Below, one piece after another: positions 34,401 to 49,400 of a stretch of 64,000 nucleotides of DNA. This DNA comes from Rotaria socialis. Taxonomy: Eukaryota > Rotifera > Eurotatoria > Philodinida > Philodinidae. The position numbers and the translations under genes are program-made. Under the pieces are notes generated by a model that saw nothing but the letters and a program-made list of their open reading frames with translations, did not search any database and was not told the origin of the DNA. Location: positions 62,001 through 126,000 of the forward strand of contig CAJNYU010001115.1 in the NCBI GenBank assembly GCA_905331475.1, in the 5' to 3' direction. Every line of letters starts with the position of its first letter. Position 1 is the stretch's first letter.

Positions 34401-37400
34401 GAGCAAACGAATCAAAAAATTTAACTGACGGGTACCACGGACGAATTTTTTTAATGGCAAAGTACTCGTGGTACCCCTCAGGGTATAAAAAATTTGTTCA
34501 CTTAAATTATTCGATTTGTTTGCTCTGGCAGCTAATTTGTATATATTTGAGATACCAATACTTGCACCTGATACATCCATTTATTTTTGGTTAAAATCCC
34601 AGAGACACGCTCAGGGACCTTCCCTCGTTAGCAATACGTTTCTATGATATCAAACCTGAATGTATTCAGTTAATGTATTGAAAACTTGTTTGGCAACGTT
34701 AATAGCTCGACAGAAATTTTCTTTTCCATGTGCATCCACTGTCTCTTTGCCTGAATAATGCCAATAAAAATCCATTAATGACTCCTACAAAAATAAAACA
34801 ATCAATGCAAAAATTCTCTTTCAATCTCTTAGTTTCGTTTTACTTGTAAACTAAGTAAGTAGTCAACAGTACAAATAATAATATTGACATTTGTATTGCT
34901 TCCTGTTTGTGAACGAAGATAATTTTGAAATTCGAGATTATGCCCTTCACATAAAAGTTGACAAAAACGAAATAATGATATAGTAAAATCAGCATCATGT
35001 AAATTTTTTTCGCCAGCCATTCCATCGGCACCAACACCTAAAATCAAGTTTTAGTATGTACAAATTATGATATCAACAATTAATTAACGTACCAAGTACT
35101 TCAGCTTTAATATTACGTTCAAATGTATCGAGATCAAGTACACTACAATTGGCCATTAAGGTCGCTAACGATGTAAAACATCCAACATCCTTTGTTTCTT
35201 TTAAATAATCTAACATTCGCTAAAATGATTTGAAAAAGAAAACAATTCATAATATAATAAAAACAAATAAGCAATTTACTTTTTGAACTTCACGATTACC
35301 ACCATGTAATAATGATATACCAAGTTGTAATGTTCGTTGAAGCATTTCATTATTTTCACCTGAAGAATAGTAAAATAAGAATTCTATTCGAATGATGTAC
35401 GACAAACCTTTGCTTGCGCTGATGTATAATAATACGGTTTCAGCAGCACCACGATTAGCTAAGCGATTTTGTTCGTAAAGTAATTTTTGCTTTTCCATTT
35501 CTTGTTCCTAAAGCGGAAAAACACAGTTATTATTTTATTTATTTCAATTTTTGTAATTTGACTGAAATAAACATCTAATTTCCTCTCGATAATTTGCTGA
35601 ACCATGAACGCAGATAAGGAAAAAGATTCAAGGAAGTATTTTCTACTATGATTTTCAGAGAAAAATATATTATTAATTTTACCTGAAAAGACTTGACCTC
35701 TTCTGTTCCATTATCATCATCGTCCTCTTCAATAACACAACTCTATAAAATAAAACCAACAATTTTGTCTTTTATTTTTTAATTCCATCAATAGATTCTT
35801 ACTTTGCTCATAATATCAGCATAGGACAAATAAATAACATCTTCTGTAATGGAAAACATCTGAGCAGTTGTTGCAGCTCGATTTAAACATTGTAATAATT
35901 GTCGTAATGGATCTGGTTTGACTGTCGCTGTTAATGTTAAATTTTCGGTTTCAGTTTCTGTTTCTTCTTTTATCGTTGCTCCCTCTTGATCATTTGTTTC
36001 TTGAAGTTCCTCCTTGAAAGAGTTTTTGTTTTCTCATTAAATTAAATTAAGCACTCAGAAATCAATGCTTACACAAAGATGTTCAATTAAACGTGCGCGT
36101 GCATCGTCTTCAGCTGCAAGCCATAATTCTCGATAAGCACGTAAAAACATATTCATAGCTCGATGTCTTGGCACAGAATGTAATGGCGCCATACGAAAAC
36201 AAGCCATAATAGCTTTTTTACGTTGAGATGAAACAAGTTTTCTCCATGTACCACGTCGATGTGTTGGCGGATGATCAACAAAATTCAAACCAAATAAAAC
36301 TTTAGCCATTTTCAACATATGTTTCATTGAAGATTCTTGTGAATGAACGACACCTGTTTGATGAGATTTCGAGCCTATCTTTCGATATAAAGCACTTTGC
36401 CAATTATTCTTATTGACTAATTCTCCCTATAGGATAAAATTCTTAAGAATTCTTAATCACATAAATGAATAGAAAAAACTACCTGTTCCTGTGCAAAGAA
36501 AATATCACGAAGAAATTCTTCGACACTTTCTTCTTGATCGCCCTATATGTAAATCAACAGCTATATCAATAAGAATATGAAAGATATCTATGGAAAACAA
36601 ACTGTTAAATCGAGAATCATTTGTTCTTCAGTTGGATTTTCAATTTTTTCATCATGAGAGATTTTCATCTAAAGAAAACAAAGCAAATCATTAAATAACC
36701 ACTTCATGTTCTTTCTGCTTATGATGGTAAATTTCGAGCAAGTCCCTGTCGGATTCCAGAAGTAGTTTAGCTCGAATCAAAACGAAGCAAGCCATCGGTA
36801 ATTCACCTATAATTTTCTTTTCTTTTTCGGAAGCATTTTTCATCGACCGTCTGGCTATCAGAAACAGCTTCTACTCTGCAAATAGAAACATGCTATATCA
36901 GCAACTAGAGCAGCCTGCTTATTCTTATAGATTCCGAACATTATTAAATGAGATCGCATCTAAAATCAGTGATGAACCCTGCACAAAACAAAAGCGTAGT
37001 TCTTACTTCAATCATTTTATGTTTAGCTAACTGAACAAGTTCTTGTTCTCGTCCGCCAAATGTATTCATTCCAATAGGTAATAAACGTTTAATACAAGCA
37101 ACGCTCAATGATGTAAATTTCTCTTTATCCAATCGGCGTTTCTTTCGTTTCATTTTCCCACTTAATGCCCCATCACTTGAATCATCACTACAGGTTTTTA
37201 TCGGTGCATCTGTTGCATTCGTTGTTTGGTTTGTGCCGCTTGGCATTAACATACTTGTATTATCAATTTCATGTTGCGTTACAAAATTGATTTCTTCACG
37301 TTTAAAATACTAAATAGATATTCAAGTGGAATTTTCTAAATTTCAAAAATGTTTCCAAAGCGTACCTTTGATCTGCACCAAGTTGAAAATACGACCGCCA

Positions 37401-40400
37401 TATTAGCAAATAAATGATCAGCATGTAGATCACCATTTTTAAGCCAATATGATCGATGAATATCGACATATTTTATTAGCAATGGACCAAACGCATAAAC
37501 ATCTCGAACAAGAATTTCATAATTCTAAATAAAATTATACGATAGATTTTTGTAAATCATCTGTTCTTGCTTTTGAAGTTTACTTTCATTAAATTTGATT
37601 CAAGATCTTCACGTTCCGACGATTCTAAACGGGTGGCATGTTTCAATGCTTGTTCTTGCGCATAAAGATCTTCGCATTTTATTTTTAAACGTTCCGATAC
37701 GGGCAGTAAATACGGTTCCAAAAGAGTTGTAGACGAATTTAGAATGATTGCTTGGGTATAAACTATAAAAATGAAAATAGTACATAATTATTTGTTCTTT
37801 GTACCATCAAATTCGTTTTTACCGGCAATACGCTTCATCCACGGTGCTTCACTTGCATCAATATTATTATTAACTAATTTCAAAACACTACCCAATACCG
37901 AATTCATATGCTCGACTGTTACATTGGTGACTTTTGGTCTAAAACTCATAGATGAAAGATTATGAAATACAAAAATAGATCAACACTATACTCTGCTGAT
38001 TGTTTATTCTTTTGTGGCCCTACTGACCACCAGAATGGTAAGTAAGAGCAAACACATGGAAGAATAACTTCGACAACAAACGGTGCATCTTCATATGTTG
38101 CTTTCGATTCAGCGTGTTCTTCAATTTCTGATATAACTTTTGTTAAATGAGGAATTGTTCTTGCGATATTTGTCATAACATCTATTTACCAATAAATATA
38201 TTATGCTTGCTTAAATGCATATATATTTAAAAAATTAATTTACCACTCGCTTCAGGTGATAATTGTGAAACATTCGATGCATTTTTATTATTGCCATTAA
38301 ATTCCGGCTCGAAAAAGGCTATAGGAAAGCAAGAGGCAAATGAACTCAGACAATCGCCCAGTAATGGACGATGACGATGTAATTCTTCTATAATCCATTC
38401 ACTACAAAAGTACATGAGTGTATACATATGAAACAAAAAAAAATGAAATCTGCATTTACCGATCAACAAATTTTGTTCCCTGGGTACCAATAATCCAGAG
38501 AGCATTTAGAATTTTATAGCCAGCTAATTGAATTTCATTTTCTATTAAATCAAAAACAATGATGAATATAAATTTTTTTATTGCAACAAAACTAGTAGGA
38601 ATTCGCATGGAGTCTAACCAATTTCGTAGCTGCACGGTACTGGATTAAGTCACTGCTGGACATGCTATAGTGAAGGTTATTAGCGTATACTGATAATATC
38701 GATAACTTGCTTAGAACGTCCTCTCAAAGTACTCAAATAACATCAGTGACTCAGATGTCCTTTGTGTTCTTATTGAGACATGCTCACATTACACTAGCAA
38801 GGAAATTAATTGTTAGAAAGATTATCCAATATTTATAATAGCATTTTTTCAGACTATAGAATCTCACCAAAAACATCAACGCCATAATTATTCTTTCCCA
38901 AATGATCAAGCATGGACGAAAGTACTGGTAGAAGAACCATATGTATATATGAAAGACTAGTTGTACCACGTTGTAAAGTTCCTTTAATATGGCTGTAGCG
39001 TTTTTGTTCAAGATTTTGTACAGTTTGATTGAGATCTTCAGCAATATTATTAAACAATGGCAACAATGAAGCACGAACCATTTCTTGACTATTCTTCATA
39101 ACCGAACTAAATATCAAACGAAAAGAACTTTAAATAAAACCTCCGATAGAATTTCATTTAATATTACCTAACATCAATGGCTCGTACAAGAACTTTAAGA
39201 CAACGAACCGAGATGTTAACTTCATTTCCGAATGCACTGAATTTTTGTCGTAGTAAAAATGCTAATTTACAGAAAAGACTACAGCTCATTTCTTTTTCTT
39301 TCACTGTTGCGTAACCGGTGCCCGTTTTTAATGACGATGGTGTTATGAAATAATCTCGATGTGCTTGAAAATATTTTTCAACAAGTGGTAAAACCACCTA
39401 AAAACAGATATATTCCATAAAAAAAGCCGAAAATTATGTGTTATTTTTTACTTTGCCGAAAAACTTCACATCTTTTGTTGTTAAACGATAACTTTCGTGT
39501 AAGGAAAATTTCGAACTTTCTTTATAATTATGCATGGTAGATGAGGCCCGTTCGACATACTCAAGTAATTTTTCCAATAAACTATATGCAAAACGTTTTT
39601 CATTTGTTTGTGATGCACTGTTCGACGATAACGATGGTGTTGCTGGAATAAGTGCAGCGAGTACACCATTGGCAGCTTCTTCTTCACGAGTTTTTCTAAA
39701 TACATGAAAGAGAAATTTATAGAGTTGAAATTTAGTTTTTGTTCTATTTACCTGACAGCACGATAACCAAAGATATTCAAGTATTTAACCAGATCTTGAT
39801 AGAATTTAAGATCCTTTTGTTTTTCTTTATCAGTTAATAAATCATATGGCACGAGTCGAGCATGAAGGCCGCCGCCTTAAACGAGAATGAACTATCAAAA
39901 AAGAACATCCTCAAAGAGATCATTTACCAATAGCAGCAAGACGATTTCGCATTTGTCTCGCCCAAATTTCATGTGCATTTTGTGCTAGAGCTTCAGACAA
40001 GTCCTGAAAGAAAACAAAAAAAATGTCAATGAGAACAGCATTAGTTTTAGTGGTAAACTACGTTGAATAGCTGCTTAAGAATTCGTTATGTGCCCAAAGA
40101 ATCTTTATATCCTTCCGAGGCTTTAGACGAGCTCCAAGTTCTGATAGTATCTTTGGAATTATTCTACATAGAACTAATGAAAGATTCTATTTAGGTTTAA
40201 TTCACAATCAAACGATATAGATAATAATGCAAATCTCAATAGGATAGTTAGTCTACATATCAAGATAGAATTACTTGACTGTTTCATAGGTCCATGCGAA
40301 AATTCTTAGGCTAATTCGATCTGATTATTACCTGCATCTCGCGATTAATTGTAACACTTGTGAAATCCATTGCTTTTGGCGTATAATCAGGAGCACTCTT

Positions 40401-43400
40401 ATCCTGAAATAAATACTTCATTAATTTATTATCAAAATTCATTTAAAATATTACTTTTTGTTTTTTCCTTTGAACTGGTTTCGTTGCAATACGTGTCATA
40501 CCAGCGTCAGTTTTTTCTAAGCGAAATTGTAATTTTTCAATAGATTTTAATGCTTCACGAATAGGATCTTCTAGTTTAGTAGTGTCCTAAAATAATAAAG
40601 GATGCAAAAAAAGAACGTATAATCAATAAGCGAAAATAAATAATTTACCTTTCGATCAAGTAATTTATACGATTTTAAATTTGGATGTTGCCGATATTTA
40701 TCGTTGATTTGTTCGCCGTAAGCCCAACCTTGCTCAATCTGAATACAAAACATAATTATTAAAAAAAACAGACGAACAAATTTTCATTGTCAATTTACTT
40801 TAGCATATGCCCATTGATCATGAACACTTTCAGCATATGCTTTAACAAAGTCGTCAAGTTCTGCGCTCAATACAACACTAGAATAATATTTTATTTAGTT
40901 ATACATCCTATGAATTGACTAAATAGATACACATAGTCTTGTTTTTAAACTGAGGCATAAAGTTCTATCGAATACTTTCTAACCAATCGCTAACAGCAAT
41001 TTGTTTCAAATCGCTCGTCCGATAGTGACGCCTGGTCTTGCATACAAGCAACTTCCAGGTTTACATCTAAAATCAGTGGTAGATGCCGAGGAAATAGAGA
41101 TATGCAATCTGCATCTAAACAGTCCCATAAAAGGTAAAGAGATGCATTCGACTACGATGAGGGCTTTCACCGTTTACTTCTATAGTTTATCTTGAAAACT
41201 AACCTTGTTGTATCGACTGGATTCGGTTCGTAAGAACGTGACATTTCGACTTTTTCTCGTTCATGGTCCAGCGAATCTTCTTGATTTATTGAATATGAAT
41301 AATCAGGTGATAATGCACTGCCGATAGCTATTCAACAGAGATTTATAAAAAAAAAATTATTCTTTTCACTCAGAAATTCGACGTACCAGATAAACATGGA
41401 AGTGCTTTACCAAACAATTCTGGATCATAAGCCTATAATTAAAGGAATCACTATTTTCATCAGAAAAGTGCAACACGATAAGACAAACTCGAGACGCAAG
41501 CGCATCGAAAATCTTTTGAAACAACATCATAGTTAAACGTTTTTCTTCTTCTGTAGCAGCGAGACCATAGTATCGACTGCATCGTTCGTACCATTGAGTA
41601 AGCATCTGCAACAAAAACCGATGATAGGAAAAGCACTTTCAATCATATTTAACATACTCTTAATGGTACAATAGTTTGATCGGTTAATGCTGGTACATCA
41701 TGAACAAGTTTTTTTAATAGTGGTGTCATCATTGACGGTTTCAATTGGCTAAAAATCGAATTGTCTGTTTTTATTTTTCTTCAAAAATGAAAACTTACTT
41801 GGCAAATGCAAGTAAAAAATCACAAATAGTACCAAGCTGATTTTTAGTTAATGAACGACATTTCGATAGACGATAAACAGTGTGCAAAATTGATTCCAGA
41901 AGTGATGATCGATGATCACAATCATCAAAATAATGTGAATGAGCTGTCATCAACGGTAGAACACTAGTACATAGATAACGATTTAATGCTAGTGCCATGT
42001 CACTTTCTGCTATAGCGGCCTAATAAAAATAATTTTAATGGTTTAAAATCAAGTGTTTTCCTTGTTTTTATTCTGAATTTTTTACCATATCGAGAATAGT
42101 AGCTGAACGAATATCGGGCAGAAATGCATCTTCAATCAAGCGAAAGAATGTTTCTTGATCTGGAATGCCATAGACACGTTCAAGAAATAATATTATAGAC
42201 ATTTTATGTGCCGGCTGAAGGCCAGGTGGCATTGAATTTTCATCTGAATAGAAAAATTATTCGATTAAAATATTTCAAATATTATTTGTCAAGGTTCATT
42301 TTCGCATTCGAGAATTCTGAACGTACTTGGTAAGAGAAATTTAAGACCAAGAACACCTTCGAGATCATGCATGGAAACAAGACTTTTAAGAATTGATTTA
42401 GCGCGAATAGCATTTGGTTTTCCCATTTTAATTGTTTCTTCTGATGGTGCACATCGGCCTAACAACTCAACCAGAATAGCATAAAATGATAATTCAGCTG
42501 CACCTAAATCGATATATTCTTCATCGTCTTCATATGGTAGACGAACTTGAAGACGATCACTAAAATAATAGGAATAAAAACAAATGATTTTTCTTTTGAA
42601 AACTATGATAAAGAAAAATCACTACCAGAACAATTACTACAATAACTAAACATTTAATCACTATTCATGCATTTAAAATAGGAAAAATACTAAAACGAGA
42701 AGAAAATTACGACGAAAGGTCAGCACTTATGCGTTCAGGAAATCTAACAATGCGATATGTTAATCAATTTACACTTACGCTTCAATAGCAGTTTTTGGTA
42801 TCCAACGATTACTACAAAAACATCGAGTGTATGTGCAACAGAGCTCGAATGAAATTTATTTGATGAATCAAAACAAAGAAATAATGACTTATTCAAACAT
42901 CGGACGATGTTCGAAGTAAAATCATCGGCTGACAATTAAACGAATTGAAGTCCCACAGAAAACTATCAACAAGGAAATTTTGAGGCTTAATGTCTAATCC
43001 AATTTTCTCTGGCTCCATAGAGCTTCCCTGTGAACTCGAGCAAGAGCGTATAGAAAAATTTTTCGATCACAATCTATTTTAACGTTATCTAATTAGATAA
43101 GTAACAATACTGTTGCACGTTGTCCGAACTCAATACACTTAAATGTTTGTATTATCTTAAAAACGAAAGCTAACTTACTATTCTTCATTTAAATTGTGCA
43201 TGCTTTCATCATCAATTATTTCTTGATAAGCAGCTTGTATGACAGGATCATCAGGATTTTGTCGTCGAGCGATATAAAGTGATTGTGCAATACCTTCACG
43301 TATTGCTTTGAGTAAACCTCCACCTTCACCTCTCAATGCCGGACCTAAACAATCCGGACGACGAATAAGAAGACGTACAACTAGATCAGCATTTTCTTCG

Positions 43401-46400
43401 ACCGTATCACCTAGAATCAAAGAATTTAGCAATTGTAAAATCTTCTGAAAAACTATATTTTACCATTAACCCAAACACAAAATTTCAAAAAATCAAGAAA
43501 TCTAATAAGTAAAAGATAATAAGCGAAATGAGACGAAAACTTTAACAAACCGTTCTCCATCGACCGGATCCCAACCAATATCATGATAACCTTGAAGAAA
43601 TAATTCTTCATTTCTTGTTGTACCACAACGTGATAAATACGAGGCAATTTTTTCTAAATGTGATTCACGTAAAGCTAGTGCTAATTCATTATTATCCATA
43701 ACACTAGCTGAAGCGACATCTAATGGCGCTGAACCACGTAGAGATGGACGTGCTAAATTACAGAAACAAAAGCAACAATAAAAAAATGAAACCGATGAAG
43801 ATCATCTTTTCTTTTTGTACATACAAAGTAACATTGAACTATTTTCTAATAAATAACTTAAATGTTCAAACATAGCTCGTTGATTATGACGCGATGTACG
43901 ACAAAAATAGGATAAAAATTTGCAACAAGTCGTTACCAATTCAACTTTATCTTCCTGAAAAAACAACAATTCATCATTTAGTTAATACATAATTTGGCCA
44001 TGAAAAAACATTCCATATCTCCAGTCTACTCTAATTGGTTAGGTTGATTTTTTTCCATGCTGATAGAAAACCCGTCAAAATCAGTGAACTCGCACTAATA
44101 AATTCACGCATTACTGCGCATTTTATATACATCAATGACAGTAATCTGACAGATTTCACTCGAATTGTAAACAATTACTATTGCATGACCGCATTTGCCT
44201 GTGAATATGATGACTCATCGAACCGTTCATGATTCAGGATGTGTGTGCTCTAGATTTCGTTATATTTTATCGGAGTTTTCAAAATCTTTGATTAGTTTTT
44301 ATGATGATACGCTCCCCAAGTCGGAACCGCTCGTCCTTGTGATATATCTATATTCCCAAAATAGTACGCATGCGTCTAGTATGCAATTTCGAGATCATCA
44401 ATACTCATAATAGCACTATTGAGACCATGAAAGCAGTACGGTAATTGCATCTCCTGTAAAATACCAATAGACTTTTTTAATCATGATTGACATCGGCCAT
44501 GTGATCTCATGAGTATTCGTTTAGTGCTTTTGTTTGCGAATAAAACTTTCAGACGACTCCCCTATCGCCAAGAGAAAAATAACACCGTTCGATTGGCGAC
44601 AGTGGAGCGAAGATATTGAATGCTTTATATTTCCTCGCAATTGAAGTATGTTTAAATTACTTTAGGTAGATGAGCTTCTGGATTTTCTCCACTTTCATTG
44701 GTTTGCGCAAGACCATCCATATCATGCACTGATGACATTGATGTTTGTTCTTGTTTACTTTTATTTAAACGGTTAACCATAATCGCCATAACAGTTTCGT
44801 GTACGCAGAGTGAGCGCATCAAATCTGGATGTTGATAAAACACGCGATTATCCATGATATCACTAAACAAATGCATTTCAAGATATTGTTCTAGTTAATA
44901 TGTTACTAAAATAAAAGATTAAAATTTACTTCAAAGATGCAATCATAATCTCTTCTTCATCAGCATCCATTTGAACAGTTAGAAGAGCACGAACAATGCT
45001 TAATTTTCGTAGTAATAATGTTATATCGGGCACTGACTTTTCATTGATTATATAAGTTCGTTCGAGACATCGAGAAACCTAAAGAAAATTTTCCATAGAA
45101 ATCAATACAGTTTCTATTCGTATCTTAAAGACGACGATGATGGGAGCTCAATTCAGTCTTCAATTAGTAGCGTACAAAATTTAAGTTGAGATGAATAGAA
45201 CTACGTTTTCTCACTGCATACGACGAAAGATTTGCGAAGCTATAATCAGGCCTACGTACAAGGCAATACGGATGTCTTCGGACACGAAATCTTTTTATAG
45301 TTACCGACGAAAGAAGAGAGTTTATACTGATACATTTCAATTAGAGAAAAATTACCTCGCCAATTCCATCATATTGAGTATAAATTAAGTTGAACATTTC
45401 TCTGATTAAATGTGGATCATTGATATGTGTTAATCGACCCCATTTAATAACAGTGACTTTAATAACTTCACAAAGAGTTTCTATGAAATAAACAAAAATA
45501 AGATCAAAAAAATCTCATATTGCTCTTCTTACTTCCTGGTCTCAATGCTAATCGTCTGTCGGCATTAGCAATGATTTTCTCTTCATGTTTTCTTTTAATT
45601 GCATGTCGAATGACAATTTCAAGTAGACGTGAAAATAATGATATTTGTTCATTGCGGTCTAATTCATTTACTTTAGGTACATTTGATATTTTAAGAAGAT
45701 CATTATTTGGCTATAAATACCAAAGCAAAATGCTTTTTTTTCCTCAAGAACTTTTAAAACGCTTATTTCAAACCTCAAGAACTTGCTGTAGAATAAGGAT
45801 ATTGGCATGAAAATTTTTCAACATATCTTTTATTTCTTCTTGCATGTCCTCATTGCTAAAAGCTGATTCGGACGAGTCCTGTTTAAAATCCATTAAAGCT
45901 TGCATCTAAAGAAAATTAAATCTCTCTAATAAAAATAAATGCCGAATTCATTTTACTGACTTGATCTTTTGGTGGACAACGAAATTCTCGAGTCTTCTTT
46001 GCCATTAATGCTGGTGGTAAACTGGATTCTTTTAATACATTATAGCGTCGCTTTTGATCCTAAATAAATATTTTCTCATTTTCAATAAATCAACAACAAC
46101 ACAGAAGAATGTTCTTTCATGATTTCGAAAGAAAAACAGCCAAAGATAGGAGAGAGAGAGAGAGACGGAGACTTACTGATTGTAATCGCCCAACGAATTC
46201 TTCTGAAAATGCAATAATGCCTTCAATACGATATTGTAGTTGATAATTACATAAATGTTGTAGAACAAAACATAATTGAAGTTTAACTGGTTCATCTAAT
46301 CTCATTTGAAGTAAGCCTTCGTCGAAATCTTTATCCGTATCGAATCCAAATGATGTTGGATCAATTAAACGTAACAATTGTTGAATATCATTCACTTCTA

Positions 46401-49400
46401 AAAAAAACAAAGGCAAAGGAAACAGAGTTATGCGCACATGTGCTAATTTTCTCCATACCCAGTGATCCCATGACAAGAAGAGCATCGACTAATTGAAGTA
46501 AGGGCCTAGAGAACGAAAAGATTAAGACCGGCAAAGTGCGCATTTGAATACTTACACAAGCCAATTAGCGTACGACCCACCAACAGGATCTCGAAGATGA
46601 CGAGAACTTTTTTCAATTGCATCTATCAATGAATTCATTACATATTCTTTTAGACATGTGACATTAAACGGTGGCGGGACAAGTAATTTTCTTTCACGTT
46701 CAATTTTAAAACTGAAATTAAAATAAATAGCAACTTTAATAAGCATATTCTCCTGTAGCAAGAAAGTTTCCGGGAAAAAAATCTTCATTTGATTGCATGA
46801 ATATATAATATGAAGCTTTCATTGAGAGATAGTCAAATACGAGACAGGAACTTACTCTTCTTCTTTGATTAATTTCGGTCGTACAGCCAGGAAAGTTTCC
46901 ATCGATGGTATATAACTTGTTGTTGCATAATAGTTGTGTTGTTCAACTGAATTGTGTGAGCGTAATAGAAGATTATTTCGAAGATGCGTTGATAATGGAA
47001 TTATAAATTCGTGTGAAGTTAAACTTCTGAAAACGCAGGAAAAACAATTTGAAATAAAAACAGAAAAACAACAAAACTCACCGAGCTTTAATATGTGGTT
47101 CGAAATGTAAAGCAATGAGTAAATTATGAATACCAATACGAATAGGTCCGCATAAATCTAAAACAAATTATTCTAATCAAAAAATTAAAATTCATGTTTC
47201 AACTTACAGGGATTTTTAACACAATACATAAGTTGTTTTTCATCAACTAGTTTGCATATTTCATGTGCAACACGATTGTTACCTTGAGCGCAAATAGCAT
47301 TATAGAGTGTTAATGTATTCGAACAAAAACTAAAATAATTAACTAGTGCAACAAAATATAATATTTCCGCAAAGTTTTACATACTCTAGATTATCTTCGT
47401 CTTCCACTAAACTTAAAATATCCGTACACCGATCATCCTCTGGAACGTAGACTGCTTGCATTTGAACTATAACGAATACAATTTTCAAGTGAAAATATAA
47501 TCTTGTAATCAATGTTTACCAGGATCTTCAACAAAAACACTCCATCCACGAACATCAGATAATTTCAATTGTTGACAACGTAAATTTGCAATCGGCACAC
47601 GAGACCAATGGCAATGAACAAGTGATTGTACACTTAAACGTGATGGTAATTGTGGAAGGAAACGTTCTTCACGATTTAAACTTGGAAATAGAGCAGCAGT
47701 TAACGGTAAACAACCCTGGAATAATAATAAAATAATGTTATGATGAGATCATGTTACATCAATCGACTTTTACCTTCATACGGCCTAATTCGAATTGTAT
47801 CGCTTCTTTTACAGTTGGCTCGAGAAATACAGCTGGATAAAGTTTTGTAGCTGGCTCAGCCTAAAAGTCAAATATTATTTTATCATTCAATAAGAACAAC
47901 AACTTTCAAAGGCAACAAGCAAGATGTCTGTACTGCGGAGTACGAGAGTACCCTCTTGAATGCAACACATCTCTGCATATATTATTTGTATCCTATCGAT
48001 CCTGTATTCAGCACTTAGTATCATCGCTTTACTAGCTATGCCGTAACATATCGACGCTCTTTTTTTTCACGAAAGAGTTTGAGTGAGTACTGCGGAAGAT
48101 TTCATTTTCAATTTTAAACATAAAACTTTACACGTACATCAAGTGTCTGTGCTGATTCTTTTCCATTAACATAAAATGTCAATCGGCCAGTTGATATATC
48201 ACATAAACATCCAATTAATAACCCATTAGCAACACGTCTTGCAACAGCTTCATGATCCGGCATATTATCTAATAAATCAGCTGCACAAAATAAATAAGCA
48301 TCTTGTCTGATAACACTTTCAATGATTGAACCATCTTCGCCTGTTTGCGTTATTGTACAACGACGAATGAATTTCGCTAGTTTATTAGCTGATGTCGTTG
48401 TATCATCTACAAGATTTTCGTATTGTAAAATAGGTTTGAATCTCGATGCAACCCATCCAATGTATACTGATCGAAGATTTTGTCCAGGAAGTACTCTAAC
48501 AGCATAATAATATTCATGGACATGCTCATTAATAGCACGGATTTCGTCATGTTCAAATTCGTTTCCTTGGTGATCATTATATTCTACCTCTGGATCGCCA
48601 GTGGATTTTCTTCCGATTATGTGACTTGTTCGTTTTGTGGCTCCTGTTGTAGTTGTTGCTGGTGATGGTGCATTGATTGTAGGAACTTTTAGAACGGATT
48701 GTGGTTGCGTTTGAGAATTTGTGTTTGTGCTTGTTGTACTATTTCCACTTAATTTAACAGTACGCTTCGTAACTTTTGTATTTGGGTCACCCGGCTGTGC
48801 TGGCTCTTTTGAGAAACGGTGTAAGAAGTTATTTAATTTACTTGTTGATTGTTTCATATTTGTTTTATTTAAACGATCAATGGATTCGTTGAGTGATGTA
48901 CCATTTGTTAAATGTGGTTGAAGACTTCCGTTTAAATTCGGTGTTGATGGTGCCGATGGTGGTGGCAATTTTTTGAATGATGCCTGATCACGAAATTTAA
49001 CTAGTAGATTTGTTGGATTACGTGTAGTTTTATTTGTGATTGAATCCGGCGAGAGAAAATTTGAATTCGTTTCTGTTTGAGTTGTTAAATGTGAATCGAT
49101 TGTATCGCTCGCCCCCGATGATAAAGCTTTCCCTCGAACGCCTGGCAGGGATGTTGGAGGAAATTGAAAAGTACGTTTTTCTTCTTGCGATTCAATATAT
49201 TCATGCAATGCCATTTGTCTTCGTTCAAGCGTGACGTGCCTTTAAATGAAAAACAAATGTTGACTATTTTGTGTACAAGCAAACGTTGTAGATATTTACT
49301 TTGGCGTAAACTTATCATGGCAACATAGAGGCAATGATAAACGAAGAAATTCAAATTCAACTTTTTCTAATGTACCAAACAATCTTGATTGAAGTTTTAT

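Noticed and set aside
44035-44410. Plus-strand frames in a long ryanodine receptor intron
   Set aside because: Short, opposite in strand to the gene, with no homology recognised.
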